Source of the DNA: Phycisphaerae bacterium
GTDB lineage: Bacteria; Planctomycetota; Phycisphaerae; Phycisphaerales; UBA1924
Assembly: GCA_030426605.1 (NCBI GenBank)
Contig: JAUHXM010000001.1
Location: 62,001-126,000 of the forward strand
Direction of reading: 5' to 3'
DNA length: 64,000 bases
This document shows, piece by piece, positions 1 through 10,949 of the stretch. Under the pieces are notes generated by a model. That model ran no database searches. It worked only from the letters and a program-made list of their open reading frames with translations, and was not told where the DNA came from. Both the position numbers and the translations under genes were made by a program. The first letter of the stretch is position 1, and every line of letters starts with the position of its first letter.

Positions 1-34
1 GACGAGATGAACCATCGCCCGACCGGCATCTTGG

Positions 35-229
35 TTACCAGTCCCCCCACCCGCCGTTGTCGTCCGCGTCCGGGATGAGCGAGAGCAGGAATAGGATCAG
101 GAACAGCACCGTCATCGCGGCACCCCAGATCCAGAGCACGCCCAACGCGAGCAGCCCGTATCCCGTAATCCCCGCGAACAGCAGGAACAGGAACAGCTTG
201 GGAACGGTCCCTTGTCTCAGAAAGTGCAT
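35..229 (-). CDS. small two-helix membrane protein
   Basis: A 64-residue protein that I do not recognise. It begins at the ATG at 229, 17 nt after the trpS stop, so it is probably the second gene of a trpS transcript. After a short basic head (MHFLRQGTVPK) it is almost all hydrophobic, with two closely spaced membrane segments at about residues 10-28 and 30-50, and it ends in an acidic, Trp-containing tail (DADDNGGWGDW). A longer start at 259 exists but would overlap trpS. The coding call rests on the clean hydrophobic pattern and the tight spacing. No function can be assigned. Confidence 0.55.
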   Translation of the reverse strand: MHFLRQGTVPKLFLFLLFAGITGYGLLALGVLWIWGAAMTVLFLILFLLSLIPDADDNGGWGDW

Positions 230-246
230 GCAGGATCCCCCGGTGG

Positions 247-1326
247 TCAGCCCAGACAAATGACGCGGCGCCCAAAGTCCAAGTCCATCGCCTTCTTCGC
301 CTCGTACAAGGTCTCTTCCGCGACGGCGTTCGCCTTCTTGGTGTGCTCTTTGAGCAGCGCCAGGATCTTGTCGTCGCCGTCCTTGCCCTCGTAGGGCGCC
401 CGGCGCTCGCGCATGGGCGCCAGCAGCTTGTCGATCGCCTCGGCGACCTCGACCTTCACGTGCCCGTCGCCGATGTTGTCGCCCGCGGCGTACTTCTCCT
501 CGAGCTCCTTCACCCGCGCCGGATCGTCAATGAACGCGCGCACGTAGTCGAACAAAGAATTGGTGATGTCGCCCGGCTCGTCCATCGACTGCCGCCCGGT
601 GTAGAGCCCGCCCATCTTCTTCTTGATCTGCTTAAAGGTGTCCGTCAGGAAGATCGCGTTGTTGAGGCTCTTGGACATCTTGTTCACGCCGTCGGTGCCG
701 ATCAGCCGCGCCACGCGCCCGATCTTCGCCTGCGGGATCGGGAACAAGCCGCCCGCGCCGACGTAGTCGTCGTCTTCCGTTTGCGGATCGACGCCGCAGT
801 ACATCTGGTTGAACCGGCGCGCGACCTCTCGGCAGGGCTCGATGTGCGCCACCTGGTCCTCCCCCACGGGCACGAGCTCGGGGCGGAAGACCAGAATGTC
901 CGCGCACTGCCCCACCGAGTACATCGGGAACCCGAACGAGTAGTTGTCGCCCAGCCCCTTCGTCTCGAGCTCCGTCTTGAGCGTCGGGTTGCGCATCACG
1001 CGGTTGAAGGGCAGCAGCATCGCGAGGTACCACGTGAGCTCGGCGATCGCGGGGATCTCGGTCTGGAGGACGAACGTGGACCGCTCGGGGTCCATGCCGC
1101 AGGCGATCCAGTCCTTCACGATCGCGATCGTGCTCTCGCGGATCTCCGCGGGCTTGTCGGCACGCGTCGTGAACGCGTGCATGTTCGCGATCAGGAAGTA
1201 GCAGTCGTAGTCGTCCTGCGCCTTCACGCGGTTCTCGAGCGAGCCCACCCAGTGCCCCAGGTGGAGGTTGCCCGTGGGCGTGTCGCCGGTCAGGATGCGG
1301 GGTTTGTCGGTCGTTGGGTCGGCCAT
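247..1326 (-). CDS. trpS: tryptophanyl-tRNA synthetase
   Basis: Class I aminoacyl-tRNA synthetase that activates tryptophan with ATP and charges tRNA-Trp in the cytoplasm. About 359 residues, slightly longer than the usual 330-350. The HIGH-type signature appears near the N-terminus as GNLHLGHW (preceded by TGDTPTG) and the KMSKS loop as NKMSKSLNN near residue 205. The start chosen is ATG 1326 (MADPTTDK), because it places the first beta strand at the normal distance from the HIGH motif. The frame stays open to 1374 but that stretch does not look like protein. A TACGAT hexamer lies 8 nt upstream of the ATG and there is no Shine-Dalgarno site, suggesting a short or absent leader. Confidence 0.97.
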   Translation of the reverse strand: MADPTTDKPRILTGDTPTGNLHLGHWVGSLENRVKAQDDYDCYFLIANMHAFTTRADKPAEIRESTIAIVKDWIACGMDPERSTFVLQTEIPAIAELTWYLAMLLPFNRVMRNPTLKTELETKGLGDNYSFGFPMYSVGQCADILVFRPELVPVGEDQVAHIEPCREVARRFNQMYCGVDPQTEDDDYVGAGGLFPIPQAKIGRVARLIGTDGVNKMSKSLNNAIFLTDTFKQIKKKMGGLYTGRQSMDEPGDITNSLFDYVRAFIDDPARVKELEEKYAAGDNIGDGHVKVEVAEAIDKLLAPMRERRAPYEGKDGDDKILALLKEHTKKANAVAEETLYEAKKAMDLDFGRRVICLG

Positions 1327-1334
1327 GAGGGCCG

Positions 1335-1340
1335 ATCGTA
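1335..1340 (-). promoter_or_regulatory. -10-like TACGAT before trpS
   Basis: TANNNT hexamer 8 nt upstream of the trpS ATG at 1326, with no ribosome binding site between them. Fits a leaderless or near-leaderless transcript. Confidence 0.4.
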
Positions 1341-1376
1341 GCGGGCGGCGGAGCACCCGGGCTTGGACGATCAAAC

Positions 1377-1382
1377 TAGCAT
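1377..1382 (+). promoter_or_regulatory. -10-like TAGCAT before the GTG start at 1389
   Basis: TANNNT hexamer 6 nt upstream of the GTG start of the membrane protein gene. No Shine-Dalgarno sequence lies in between. Part of a pattern repeated across the window. Confidence 0.4.
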
Positions 1383-1388
1383 TGGTGC

Positions 1389-2036
1389 GTGCCCGAAGAC
1401 CACCCGTTCATCTTCGAACCCAACACGCTCTCCGGCATGCCTCTACGGACGCGGGTCGAGGCAGACGGCACCGTCCGGCTCGAGCCACAATCGACCCCGG
1501 ATCTGCGCATCGTGCTGGCGATCCTGACCATCACGCTGATGTTCGTTTGCATGTGCCTCGCGACATTGATCCTGGCCACCCCCCGCCCCGCCTGGGCCGC
1601 GCCGATTCTGGTTCTCGCCATCGTGTTCGGACTGACCGTGGGTGGGGGGCTCATCGCGGGCTTCTACATCCAGACACGGAGACTCTCCGAGCGGCCCCCG
1701 TGGATGATCTGGAACCCGTTCGAACGCACTCTCTTGCTCCCCCGGCAGGATCGCGAACTCGCGGGCGAGGTCTCGATCCGAACGCTGCAGGGCAGCTCGA
1801 GATTCGAAGGGCCCGGAACGGTCAGGCGCTCTCGGGTGCTTGCGCAGGTTCAGGTGTTTGATGCCGACACGAAAGCGTGGTTCGCAGTGATCACGAGGAC
1901 TTCCTCGGGCTCTCGAACGCTCGCGAGCATTCGAGAGTTTGCGGAGCGCTCGGCGCTGAATCTGAGTGTCGAGCGCGTTCCACGATCGCAAGGACCATCG
2001 GAGAGCGAGTTCGCCTCGCTGCCCTACGACCCCTGA
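1389..2036 (+). CDS. hypothetical membrane protein with two transmembrane helices
   Basis: A 215-residue protein that I do not recognise. It has an N-terminal head of about 38 residues, two hydrophobic segments at about 40-62 (starting LRIVLAILTI) and 68-92 (ending GGGLIAGFYI), then a soluble C-terminal domain of about 120 residues containing WNPFERTLLLPRQ and a Ser/Arg-rich middle. This layout resembles small bacterial membrane proteins with a PH-like cytoplasmic domain, but that is only a shape comparison. The start is the GTG at 1389, supported by the TAGCAT hexamer 6 nt upstream. An in-frame ATG at 1437 is an alternative. It is divergent from trpS and convergent with the CPBP protease gene, only 3 nt between stops. 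Confidence 0.75.
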   Translation: MPEDHPFIFEPNTLSGMPLRTRVEADGTVRLEPQSTPDLRIVLAILTITLMFVCMCLATLILATPRPAWAAPILVLAIVFGLTVGGGLIAGFYIQTRRLSERPPWMIWNPFERTLLLPRQDRELAGEVSIRTLQGSSRFEGPGTVRRSRVLAQVQVFDADTKAWFAVITRTSSGSRTLASIREFAERSALNLSVERVPRSQGPSESEFASLPYDP

Positions 2037-2039
2037 CCG

Positions 2040-3047
2040 CTACACCGCCGGCTCGGCGACCTCGGGCGCGCTCAGCAGCGCGATCGCGATGTTCAACGCG
2101 TTGAACCCCATGTGCATCGCGATCGGCACGCCCACACGCCGCGTCCGCTCGTACGCCAGCCCGCAGCACAGCCCGAGCGCGAAGAGCGTCAGAAGCGCCC
2201 GCCACGGCACGGGCTCGGTGCCCAGACGGTGCGCCAGCGCGAACAGCAGCGACGTGATGAAGATCCCGACCCACGGGCTCTTGAACACCTTGATCGCCGC
2301 CGACTGCAGGAAGATCCGGTAGATCAGCTCCTCGACCGCCGGGATGCCCAGCACGAGCACCGCGAGCAACCCCCACAACCACGGGTCGTTCGGCGACGTC
2401 TCCCACCACCCCACGATCTTGTCGAGCGTCGGGTGCGCGATCTGCGGCGCCGCCTCCTCGGCGAACGTCTCGTGCAACGCGACCCCGCCCTTCGCCGCCA
2501 GCGCCACGATCGGGTACGCCAGCGCGAAGCACCCGAGCCCGACCACGAAGTCCAGCGGGCCGAACTTCAGTCCGCCCTCCGGGACGGATTTGGCCAGGAT
2601 GTACAGCATCCCGATCCCGGCGACGACCCCGAACAGCGACCCCGTCGCCGCGACGATCACGAGCGAATGGTCGTCGGGCATGTCCCGCTGCGTCCACGCG
2701 GGGAACTGCTCGAGCGCGACTTGCGCCGACCCTTGTGCCAGGAAGACGATCAGCCCGGCGAACAGCCACACGATCCAGGGCAGGCTCTTCACATCGCGCA
2801 GCCCGGCCTTCTCGATCCCCCCGGGCTTGACCAGCCCCGCGGCCAGCACAAACGCGAAGACGAGCACGCTCGCGACGATCAGGATCACCAGTTCCCACTT
2901 CTTGGCGGTCTCGAGCACCTCGTCCACGCTCATGCTCTGAACGGAATCGGTCTCAACCGCCTGGGCGAGCGTCAAGGCAGCACCCGCGTCGGCCGATCCC
3001 AGGGCGGGGGATGACACGAGCGTCAGACACGCAACAATGCAGACCAT
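2040..3047 (-). CDS. CPBP family intramembrane glutamic protease
   Basis: Predicted membrane protease of the CPBP (CAAX protease / bacteriocin-processing, Rce1-like) family, 335 residues. It begins with a signal-like hydrophobic segment (MVCIVACLTLVSSPALG), followed by several membrane helices. The family motifs are all present near the C-terminus: EELIYR (E239, E240, R244), FALAHRL and HMGFNALN, matching EExxxR, FxxxH and HxxxN. The substrate is unknown. The start at 3047 gives the signal sequence but shares bases with the trpC start on the other strand. ATG 2933 (MSVDEVLETAKK) is the other candidate and would leave a 100-nt gap for a promoter. Convergent with the hypothetical membrane gene. 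Confidence 0.9.
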   Translation of the reverse strand: MVCIVACLTLVSSPALGSADAGAALTLAQAVETDSVQSMSVDEVLETAKKWELVILIVASVLVFAFVLAAGLVKPGGIEKAGLRDVKSLPWIVWLFAGLIVFLAQGSAQVALEQFPAWTQRDMPDDHSLVIVAATGSLFGVVAGIGMLYILAKSVPEGGLKFGPLDFVVGLGCFALAYPIVALAAKGGVALHETFAEEAAPQIAHPTLDKIVGWWETSPNDPWLWGLLAVLVLGIPAVEELIYRIFLQSAAIKVFKSPWVGIFITSLLFALAHRLGTEPVPWRALLTLFALGLCCGLAYERTRRVGVPIAMHMGFNALNIAIALLSAPEVAEPAV

Positions 3048-3933
3048 GGCCCAGCCGCCCGAGCCCCAACCAGAAGACCGGCCCGAGCCGAGCCCCACGC
3101 CCCCGCCCGTCCTGGCGGAGATCATCGACCACAAGCGGGAAGAGGTCGAACGCGCCAAACGCGAGGTCTCCCTCAAGGACCTTGAGATCGAGGTCGCCCA
3201 GGCAGAGCCCCCCCGCAACTTCTTCGCGGCGGTCACCAACCGCCGGGCGAAGGGGACGACGGCCGTCATCGCCGAGATCAAGCGGCGCAGCCCCAGCGCG
3301 GGGTGGATCCGCCCTGAATACGAACAGGATGGCTTCGAGCCCGAGGTCATCGCGCGTGCGTACTCCCAGGCGGGCGCATCGGCCATTTCGTGCCTCACAG
3401 ACGAGAAGTTCTTCGGCGGGCACCTCTCGTTCATTCAACGCGTCAAGGCCGCATGCGACCTCCCCGTCCTCCGCAAGGACTTCGTGATCGACCCCTACCA
3501 GCTCTGGGAAGCCCGGGCCGCGGGGGCGGACGCCGTCCTCCTCATCGCCGAGTGCCTCAACGAGCGCCAGATCATCGACATGCTCATCCTCGGTCGGCAG
3601 CTCCAGCTCACGACGCTCCTGGAGGTCCACTCGATGGAGAACCTCCTGCGCGTGCGCCCGCACGTCGGGTTCCCCCACGCGGGGTACAACCTGCTGGGCA
3701 TCAACAACCGCGACCTGACCACGATGACGACCGACCTCGCCCACACGACCCGCCTGCTCGACCTCGTGGACGACCCCTCGGTGCTCGTCTCCGAATCGGG
3801 CATCAAGACCCCGGCGGACCTCGCCCGCCTCCGTGACGCGGGCGTGAACATCGCCCTGGTGGGCGAGCATCTGATGCGTGAGGCCGATCCCGGGGCCGCG
3901 CTGGCCGCGATGCTCGCTCCGAACGAATCCTGA
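3037..3933 (+). CDS. trpC: indole-3-glycerol phosphate synthase
   Basis: Converts CdRP to indole-3-glycerol phosphate, the ring-closing step of tryptophan synthesis, as a TIM-barrel enzyme. 298 residues from ATG 3037 or 295 from ATG 3046. The N-terminal 25 residues are Pro/Glu-rich and extra to the family, then the standard VLAEIIDHKREEVERAK helix begins. Catalytic residues are in place: K82 in AEIKRRSPS, K147 in LRKDFVI and E172 in LLIAECL. The phosphate-binding end is intact (LVSESGIKTPAD and ALVGEHLM). No other trp biosynthetic gene is in the window, although trpS and a chorismate-using gene (pabB) are close. The start codon abuts the start of the divergent CPBP gene inside one CCATGG site, and no TANNNT hexamer or Shine-Dalgarno site is seen. 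Confidence 0.97.
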   Translation: MQTMAQPPEPQPEDRPEPSPTPPPVLAEIIDHKREEVERAKREVSLKDLEIEVAQAEPPRNFFAAVTNRRAKGTTAVIAEIKRRSPSAGWIRPEYEQDGFEPEVIARAYSQAGASAISCLTDEKFFGGHLSFIQRVKAACDLPVLRKDFVIDPYQLWEARAAGADAVLLIAECLNERQIIDMLILGRQLQLTTLLEVHSMENLLRVRPHVGFPHAGYNLLGINNRDLTTMTTDLAHTTRLLDLVDDPSVLVSESGIKTPADLARLRDAGVNIALVGEHLMREADPGAALAAMLAPNES

Positions 3934-3992
3934 ACGCGAACACTTCGACCCGCTCGGTGGTATGCACCGGCGACCCCACGGAGACCCACCCG

Positions 3993-5255
3993 ATGCTGAG
4001 CATCCTCGAATCTTCCCGCATCGCCGCCCTCGCGTGCGCCGTGCTCGTCGCCCCGGCGAGCGCCCAGACCGCCGAGGAGGTCCTCGAGCGCGCCTCGCAG
4101 GCCATCAAGACCGCCGAGCAGGGACGCGCGACCGTCGCGCTCGATGTCCAGGCGCAGGGTGGGGAGTACGCGGAGCGTCTTTCTCAGGCGCTCCCGGACG
4201 GCACCGCCGCCATCAGCTGGCGCCGCGCCGCGGAGGGCACGCCCCGCGCGTTCCGTGTCACGGGCGACGTCCGGGGCCGCAAGTCGGAAGACCCAGAGTC
4301 CATCAACGTGCTCTTCACGGACGGGCAGCCGGCGTACGTGGACGACGCCCGCAAGCGCGTCGTCAAGCTCGCACCCGGACGCTCGGACCGGACGGTCTCG
4401 CTCACCGAGCAGTTCCACCTGACCGCGTTCATCGACGACCGCCCGCTGCTCGACGCCTTCGCCGGCGCCGAGATCTCGCTCGACGGCACCGCCACGCACG
4501 ACGGCGAACTGTGCGACGTCCTCGTCGTCGCCTACTCCAAGGGGCCGGACGGCGAGAAGCCCAAGTTCTCCGTCGAGCGCTGGATGATCGCACGGTCCGA
4601 CGCATTCCCGCGTCGGATCGAACGCGAGCTGGACATGAGCATCCTGGGCAAGGCGAACGCCACACTCGCTCTCACCGATATCACCCTGGGCGATGCGCTC
4701 ACGGGCGAGACCTTCGAGCTCGACGTCCCCGAGGGGTACGTCGGTGCCGGCAACGCCGCGTTGGTGCGCCCACAGACCGTCCGCCCCGTCCAGCAGACCC
4801 AGGCCCAGCCCGCGCCGCGCACCGAGAACCCGGTCGCGCCCGAGTACTCCATCACGGACGTCAACGGCGTCACCTACGACAACACGACCCAGGAGGGGCG
4901 CGTCACGGTGCTCTACTTCTGGGGCACGTGGTGCATCCCCTGCCGCGAGTACTCCCCGCTCGTCAGCGCTCTGGCCGAGCAGTACGACGGTCGCAACGTG
5001 GACGTCCTCGGGCTGGCGATCCGCGAGCGGACCGAGACCGCCGCGGGCGAGCTCATGGCGGACAAGGGCTACAAGCACACGCTCGTGAACGGGGCCAGCG
5101 GTGCTGTCCGCCCGTTCCGCGTGCGTGTCTACCCCACCATCGTCGTCATCGGCCCGGACCAGACGATCCTCGCGACCGAGCACCCGAGCAAGGGCGTCAG
5201 CACCGAAGAGACGATGAGAGCGGTGCGTGCCGCGATCGCCAAGGGGCTCGAGTGA
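3993..5255 (+). CDS. secreted protein with DUF2092/LolA-like domain and TlpA-type thioredoxin domain
   Basis: A 420-residue exported protein. Residues 1-24 form a signal peptide (SRIAALACAVLVAPASAQ, cleavage after ASA). Residues about 30-255 form a beta-rich region resembling the DUF2092 or LolA-like lipoprotein-carrier fold (SINVLFTDGQPAYVDDARK and ERWMIARSDAFPRRIE). After a Pro/Gln linker (near 270-285), residues 290-420 are a TlpA/ResA-like thioredoxin domain with the redox motif WCIPC in YFWGTWCIPC and the cis-Pro loop (VRVYPTIVVI). It likely acts in the periplasm as a thiol-disulfide protein. ATG 3993 is preferred over GTG 3957 because it puts the signal peptide at the N-terminus. It follows trpC by 59 nt and may share its transcript. 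Confidence 0.88.
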   Translation: MLSILESSRIAALACAVLVAPASAQTAEEVLERASQAIKTAEQGRATVALDVQAQGGEYAERLSQALPDGTAAISWRRAAEGTPRAFRVTGDVRGRKSEDPESINVLFTDGQPAYVDDARKRVVKLAPGRSDRTVSLTEQFHLTAFIDDRPLLDAFAGAEISLDGTATHDGELCDVLVVAYSKGPDGEKPKFSVERWMIARSDAFPRRIERELDMSILGKANATLALTDITLGDALTGETFELDVPEGYVGAGNAALVRPQTVRPVQQTQAQPAPRTENPVAPEYSITDVNGVTYDNTTQEGRVTVLYFWGTWCIPCREYSPLVSALAEQYDGRNVDVLGLAIRERTETAAGELMADKGYKHTLVNGASGAVRPFRVRVYPTIVVIGPDQTILATEHPSKGVSTEETMRAVRAAIAKGLE

Positions 5256-5379
5256 CCGCCGTCACCACACGATCGGCACCCGGTTGCGCCCCGGGCAGTT
5301 CCATCTTCTCGAACGACCGCGACCGTGCGATCCGGCGACAATGCCAGCCCGGCGCCCCCGAGCTTCGACTTGATCACAC

Positions 5380-5412
5380 AAAATGAGAAACGGCCCGGGA
5401 CAGCCCGGGCCG
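5380..5412 (-). terminator. intrinsic terminator of ppdK
   Basis: Perfect 9-bp stem (5391-5399 paired with 5404-5412, GC only) with a 4-nt loop. On the minus strand it is followed by TTTCTCATTTT (5390-5380). It lies 31 nt after the ppdK stop, between two convergent genes. Confidence 0.85.
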
Positions 5413-5443
5413 CGTGCAGGATGACTCGGATCGGGGCGGTGGG

Positions 5444-8317
<2,874 letters not shown>

Positions 8318-8544
8318 GGGTCAAGCTCTCTCCGGCGGCGGTGCCGCCCGTGCAGGGGTTCGATCGGTCTCGCGAATCCGGCCCGCTCGTTCCCCCCACG
8401 CCGGGGCAAACCGAGGCCGCCCCGCGCGCGCTGCCGAGCCCGCCGGGAACGAAGTCTAGGGATCCCCCCGCACCCCGACGACCGCCCGGCGAAACCGCTT
8501 TTCACGCCGCGTCAGCCCCCGTTTCTCGGACGCACCCGCCCCTC

Positions 8545-8550
8545 TATCAT
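8545..8550 (+). promoter_or_regulatory. -10-like TATCAT before pabB
   Basis: Matches TATAAT at 5 of 6 positions and lies 7 nt upstream of the in-frame ATC at 8558. Because no ATG or GTG exists where the PabB N-terminus must begin, this hexamer is the best guide to the start. Confidence 0.45.
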
Positions 8551-8557
8551 CCGCGTC

Positions 8558-9919
8558 ATCGATCCCCTGCCCAGCACGATCACACCCGCCGACGCCCTCG
8601 CGTCCTGGCCTCCGGACCGCCCCCTCGCCGCCGTCTGGTCCACCGGGCGCGACGGGTGGGCGATCCTCGCGTGCCCCAGCGCCGTCCGCACCGCGACCTC
8701 CCCCGCCGACGCCCTCGGGCTGCTCCGCGAGGTCGCGACACGCCCCACTGCCGAACCCGCCATCCAGCCGTCCGATGGCCCGCCGTTCCGCTCGGGATGG
8801 ATGTGCTCGCTGGGCTACGCCGTCGGCCGCGCCCACGAGCCCGCCGCGACCCACCCCGCCGCGCCGTCGCCCGACCGCCCGGACCCACTCGCGGCGTTCG
8901 CCCGGTGCGAGGGCGCGTACTGCTACGACCGCCGCGCCCGCCGCTGGCACGCCGCGGGAAACGCCTCGGCCCTGCCCGACCCGTCCGAGCTCGCGCGTCG
9001 GGCGACCCCACGCCCGTTCCACGCCACCTTCCCGGACGCGACCCCGAACCGCGACCGGTACACCGCCGCCGTTCGGCGCGCCATCGCGTACATCCGTGCG
9101 GGCGACATCTACCAGGCGAACCTGACGCACCGCCTTTCGACGCCCTTCGCCGGGTCCGCCCGAGGCTTGTTCGCCGCCCTCGCCGCCGCCCACCCCGTGC
9201 ACGGCGTCTACCTCGAAACCGACCACGGCCAGTCACGCACCGCGCTCTGCTCGGCGAGCCCCGAGCTGTTCCTCGGGTACGACCCGACGACGCGCCGCCT
9301 GACCACGCGCCCGATGAAGGGCACCCGCCCGCACGCCGCCGATCCGGACGAGCTCCGCGACGCCCCCAAGGACCGCGCCGAGCTCGCGATGATCGTGGAC
9401 CTCATGCGCAACGACCTCGGCCGCGTCGCCGAGTTCGGCTCCGTCCGCGTGGACACCCCGCGCACCATCGAACGCCACGGGGCGAGCGTCCTGCAGGCGA
9501 CCGCGACGATCTCCGCGGCCCTGCGCGCCGATCGCACCCTCGCCGACGCGATCGCCGCCGCCTTCCCCGCCGGGTCCGTGACGGGCGCGCCCAAAATCCG
9601 CGCCATGCAAATCATCGACGAGCTCGAGGACGCCGCGCGGGGCCCCTACTGCGGGTCCGCCGGGTTCATCGACGACTCGGGGCACGCGATGCTCAACGTC
9701 GCGATCCGCACCGCCCTCATCACGGGCACGCCCTGCGACAGCGCTCTCGACGCGATCGAAACGGGGACGCTCGACTACGCCGTGGGTGCGGGCATCGTCG
9801 CCGACTCGGACCCGGACGCCGAATGGGAAGAAACGCTGGTGAAGGCGGACGTGCTCCGCCGTGCGCTCACGCCGCGACGCGCCGGAGCCGCCGAGCGCCG
9901 GGCACCAACCACGGCGTGA
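8558..9919 (+). CDS. pabB: aminodeoxychorismate synthase component I, non-standard start codon
   Basis: Chorismate-binding enzyme that aminates chorismate for p-aminobenzoate and folate synthesis. About 453 residues. Motifs in order: SGWMCSLGYAVGR, GDIYQANLTHRL, SASPELFL, RPMKGTRPH, KDRAELAMIVDLMRNDLGRV, AGSVTGAPKIRAMQIIDELE and PYCGSAGFIDDSG. The Lys in PMKGT is the PabB rather than TrpE form. The frame reads in from far upstream without any ATG or GTG in the right region. ATC 8558, 7 nt after TATCAT, or CTG 8567 would give a normal-length N-terminus, and the first ATG (near 8797) would cut off about 80 residues. No glutamine amidotransferase (pabA) lies next to it. The 3' end overlaps the opposing glycosyltransferase gene by 53 nt. 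Confidence 0.9.
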   Translation: MDPLPSTITPADALASWPPDRPLAAVWSTGRDGWAILACPSAVRTATSPADALGLLREVATRPTAEPAIQPSDGPPFRSGWMCSLGYAVGRAHEPAATHPAAPSPDRPDPLAAFARCEGAYCYDRRARRWHAAGNASALPDPSELARRATPRPFHATFPDATPNRDRYTAAVRRAIAYIRAGDIYQANLTHRLSTPFAGSARGLFAALAAAHPVHGVYLETDHGQSRTALCSASPELFLGYDPTTRRLTTRPMKGTRPHAADPDELRDAPKDRAELAMIVDLMRNDLGRVAEFGSVRVDTPRTIERHGASVLQATATISAALRADRTLADAIAAAFPAGSVTGAPKIRAMQIIDELEDAARGPYCGSAGFIDDSGHAMLNVAIRTALITGTPCDSALDAIETGTLDYAVGAGIVADSDPDAEWEETLVKADVLRRALTPRRAGAAERRAPTTA

Positions 9920-10949
9920 CCACACCGTCCCCGCCCGCGTCCAGCATCGGGCCCGGGCTCATCGTGCCGACGACGCGGACGTCCGCACCATCCTCCACGA
10001 TCTCAACGTTGAGCTCATCAAGCGCCCGCTCGATCACCCACGCGTTCTTGCCGGGCTCAACGATCTGGGCGCTGGAGAACGGTGCTTCGTTCATCGCATC
10101 ACGCAGCGCCGCGCGCGCCGCGGCGAGCCCCGTGAACCGATCCCACACCGCCCGCTCCATCGGTGTCCGCCGCTGCTGCCCGAGCGTCGCGCTGAGTTCT
10201 CCGAGCCCCGCCTCGAACCCGACGCGGGCGTGCTCCTTGTCCGCGATGGCTCGGTATCTCGATTCGTTCTCCGCCAGGCGTTCCGCGAGCTCACCGTCCG
10301 GCGCGTACCGCTGCAGCACCCACCCGTTGTTGCGGACAAGCCGGCGCAGGATCAGGTCCATGTCGCGCCCGCCCGCCACCTTGCGGTGCAGCACGCGGAA
10401 CCGGGGGTCGAACGCGACCCGCCGCCCACCGAGGATCAGCTTCGCCGAGAGGTCATACTCCTCGGCGTAGTACCCGAAGCCCGGGTCGTACCCGCCCGAG
10501 GCGAGAAACGCCCAACGCCGGACCGCGACGCCGCACCCGATGAAGACCTCGGGCAGGCCCCCGCGTTCGCGCGTGCCGTCCGGCAGGAAGATGTCCGCGC
10601 TCACCGCGCCCACGTCCGCGGGCTGGTCGTCCAGCGCCGCGATGAACGCGCCGTCCATCGGCGCCGAATCATCGTCGAGCATCACGACCCACTCGGACTT
10701 CGCGCTCGCCCGCAGCACGCCCGTGTTCCGACCCGCCGCGCCCTCGTTCGAGTGCCGACGCACCACCCGGACCGACACCCCGTTGGGCAGCCAGTTCGGC
10801 ACTCGCACCGGCTCGTCGGACGCGTTGTCCACGACGATCACCTCGGCGGGCGCCGCGTCGTGCCCGTGCTCGGCCATCGAACCGATCGCGTCGAGGGTCC
10901 GCGCCAGCTCCCGGTGCCGGTCCTTCGTCGGGATGACATACGAGATCAT
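9867..10949 (-). CDS. family 2 glycosyltransferase
   Basis: Predicted GT-A fold glycosyltransferase, 360 residues. The N-terminus MISYVIPTKDRHRELARTL is the classic GT2 opening, followed by EVIVVDNAS and the metal-binding LDDDSAP. Later the protein has GGYDPGFGYYAEEYDLSAK, an acceptor/catalytic-type loop with acidic residues, and VLHRK. It shares an ATGA overlap with the HldE-like gene upstream (start 10949, stop of the upstream gene 10946), so the two are translationally coupled. The neighbourhood of heptose-type activation and other glycosyltransferases suggests it builds a surface glycan, but donor and acceptor are unknown. The last 53 nt overlap pabB on the other strand. Confidence 0.92.
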   Translation of the reverse strand: MISYVIPTKDRHRELARTLDAIGSMAEHGHDAAPAEVIVVDNASDEPVRVPNWLPNGVSVRVVRRHSNEGAAGRNTGVLRASAKSEWVVMLDDDSAPMDGAFIAALDDQPADVGAVSADIFLPDGTRERGGLPEVFIGCGVAVRRWAFLASGGYDPGFGYYAEEYDLSAKLILGGRRVAFDPRFRVLHRKVAGGRDMDLILRRLVRNNGWVLQRYAPDGELAERLAENESRYRAIADKEHARVGFEAGLGELSATLGQQRRTPMERAVWDRFTGLAAARAALRDAMNEAPFSSAQIVEPGKNAWVIERALDELNVEIVEDGADVRVVGTMSPGPMLDAGGDGVVTPWLVPGARRLRRVAA

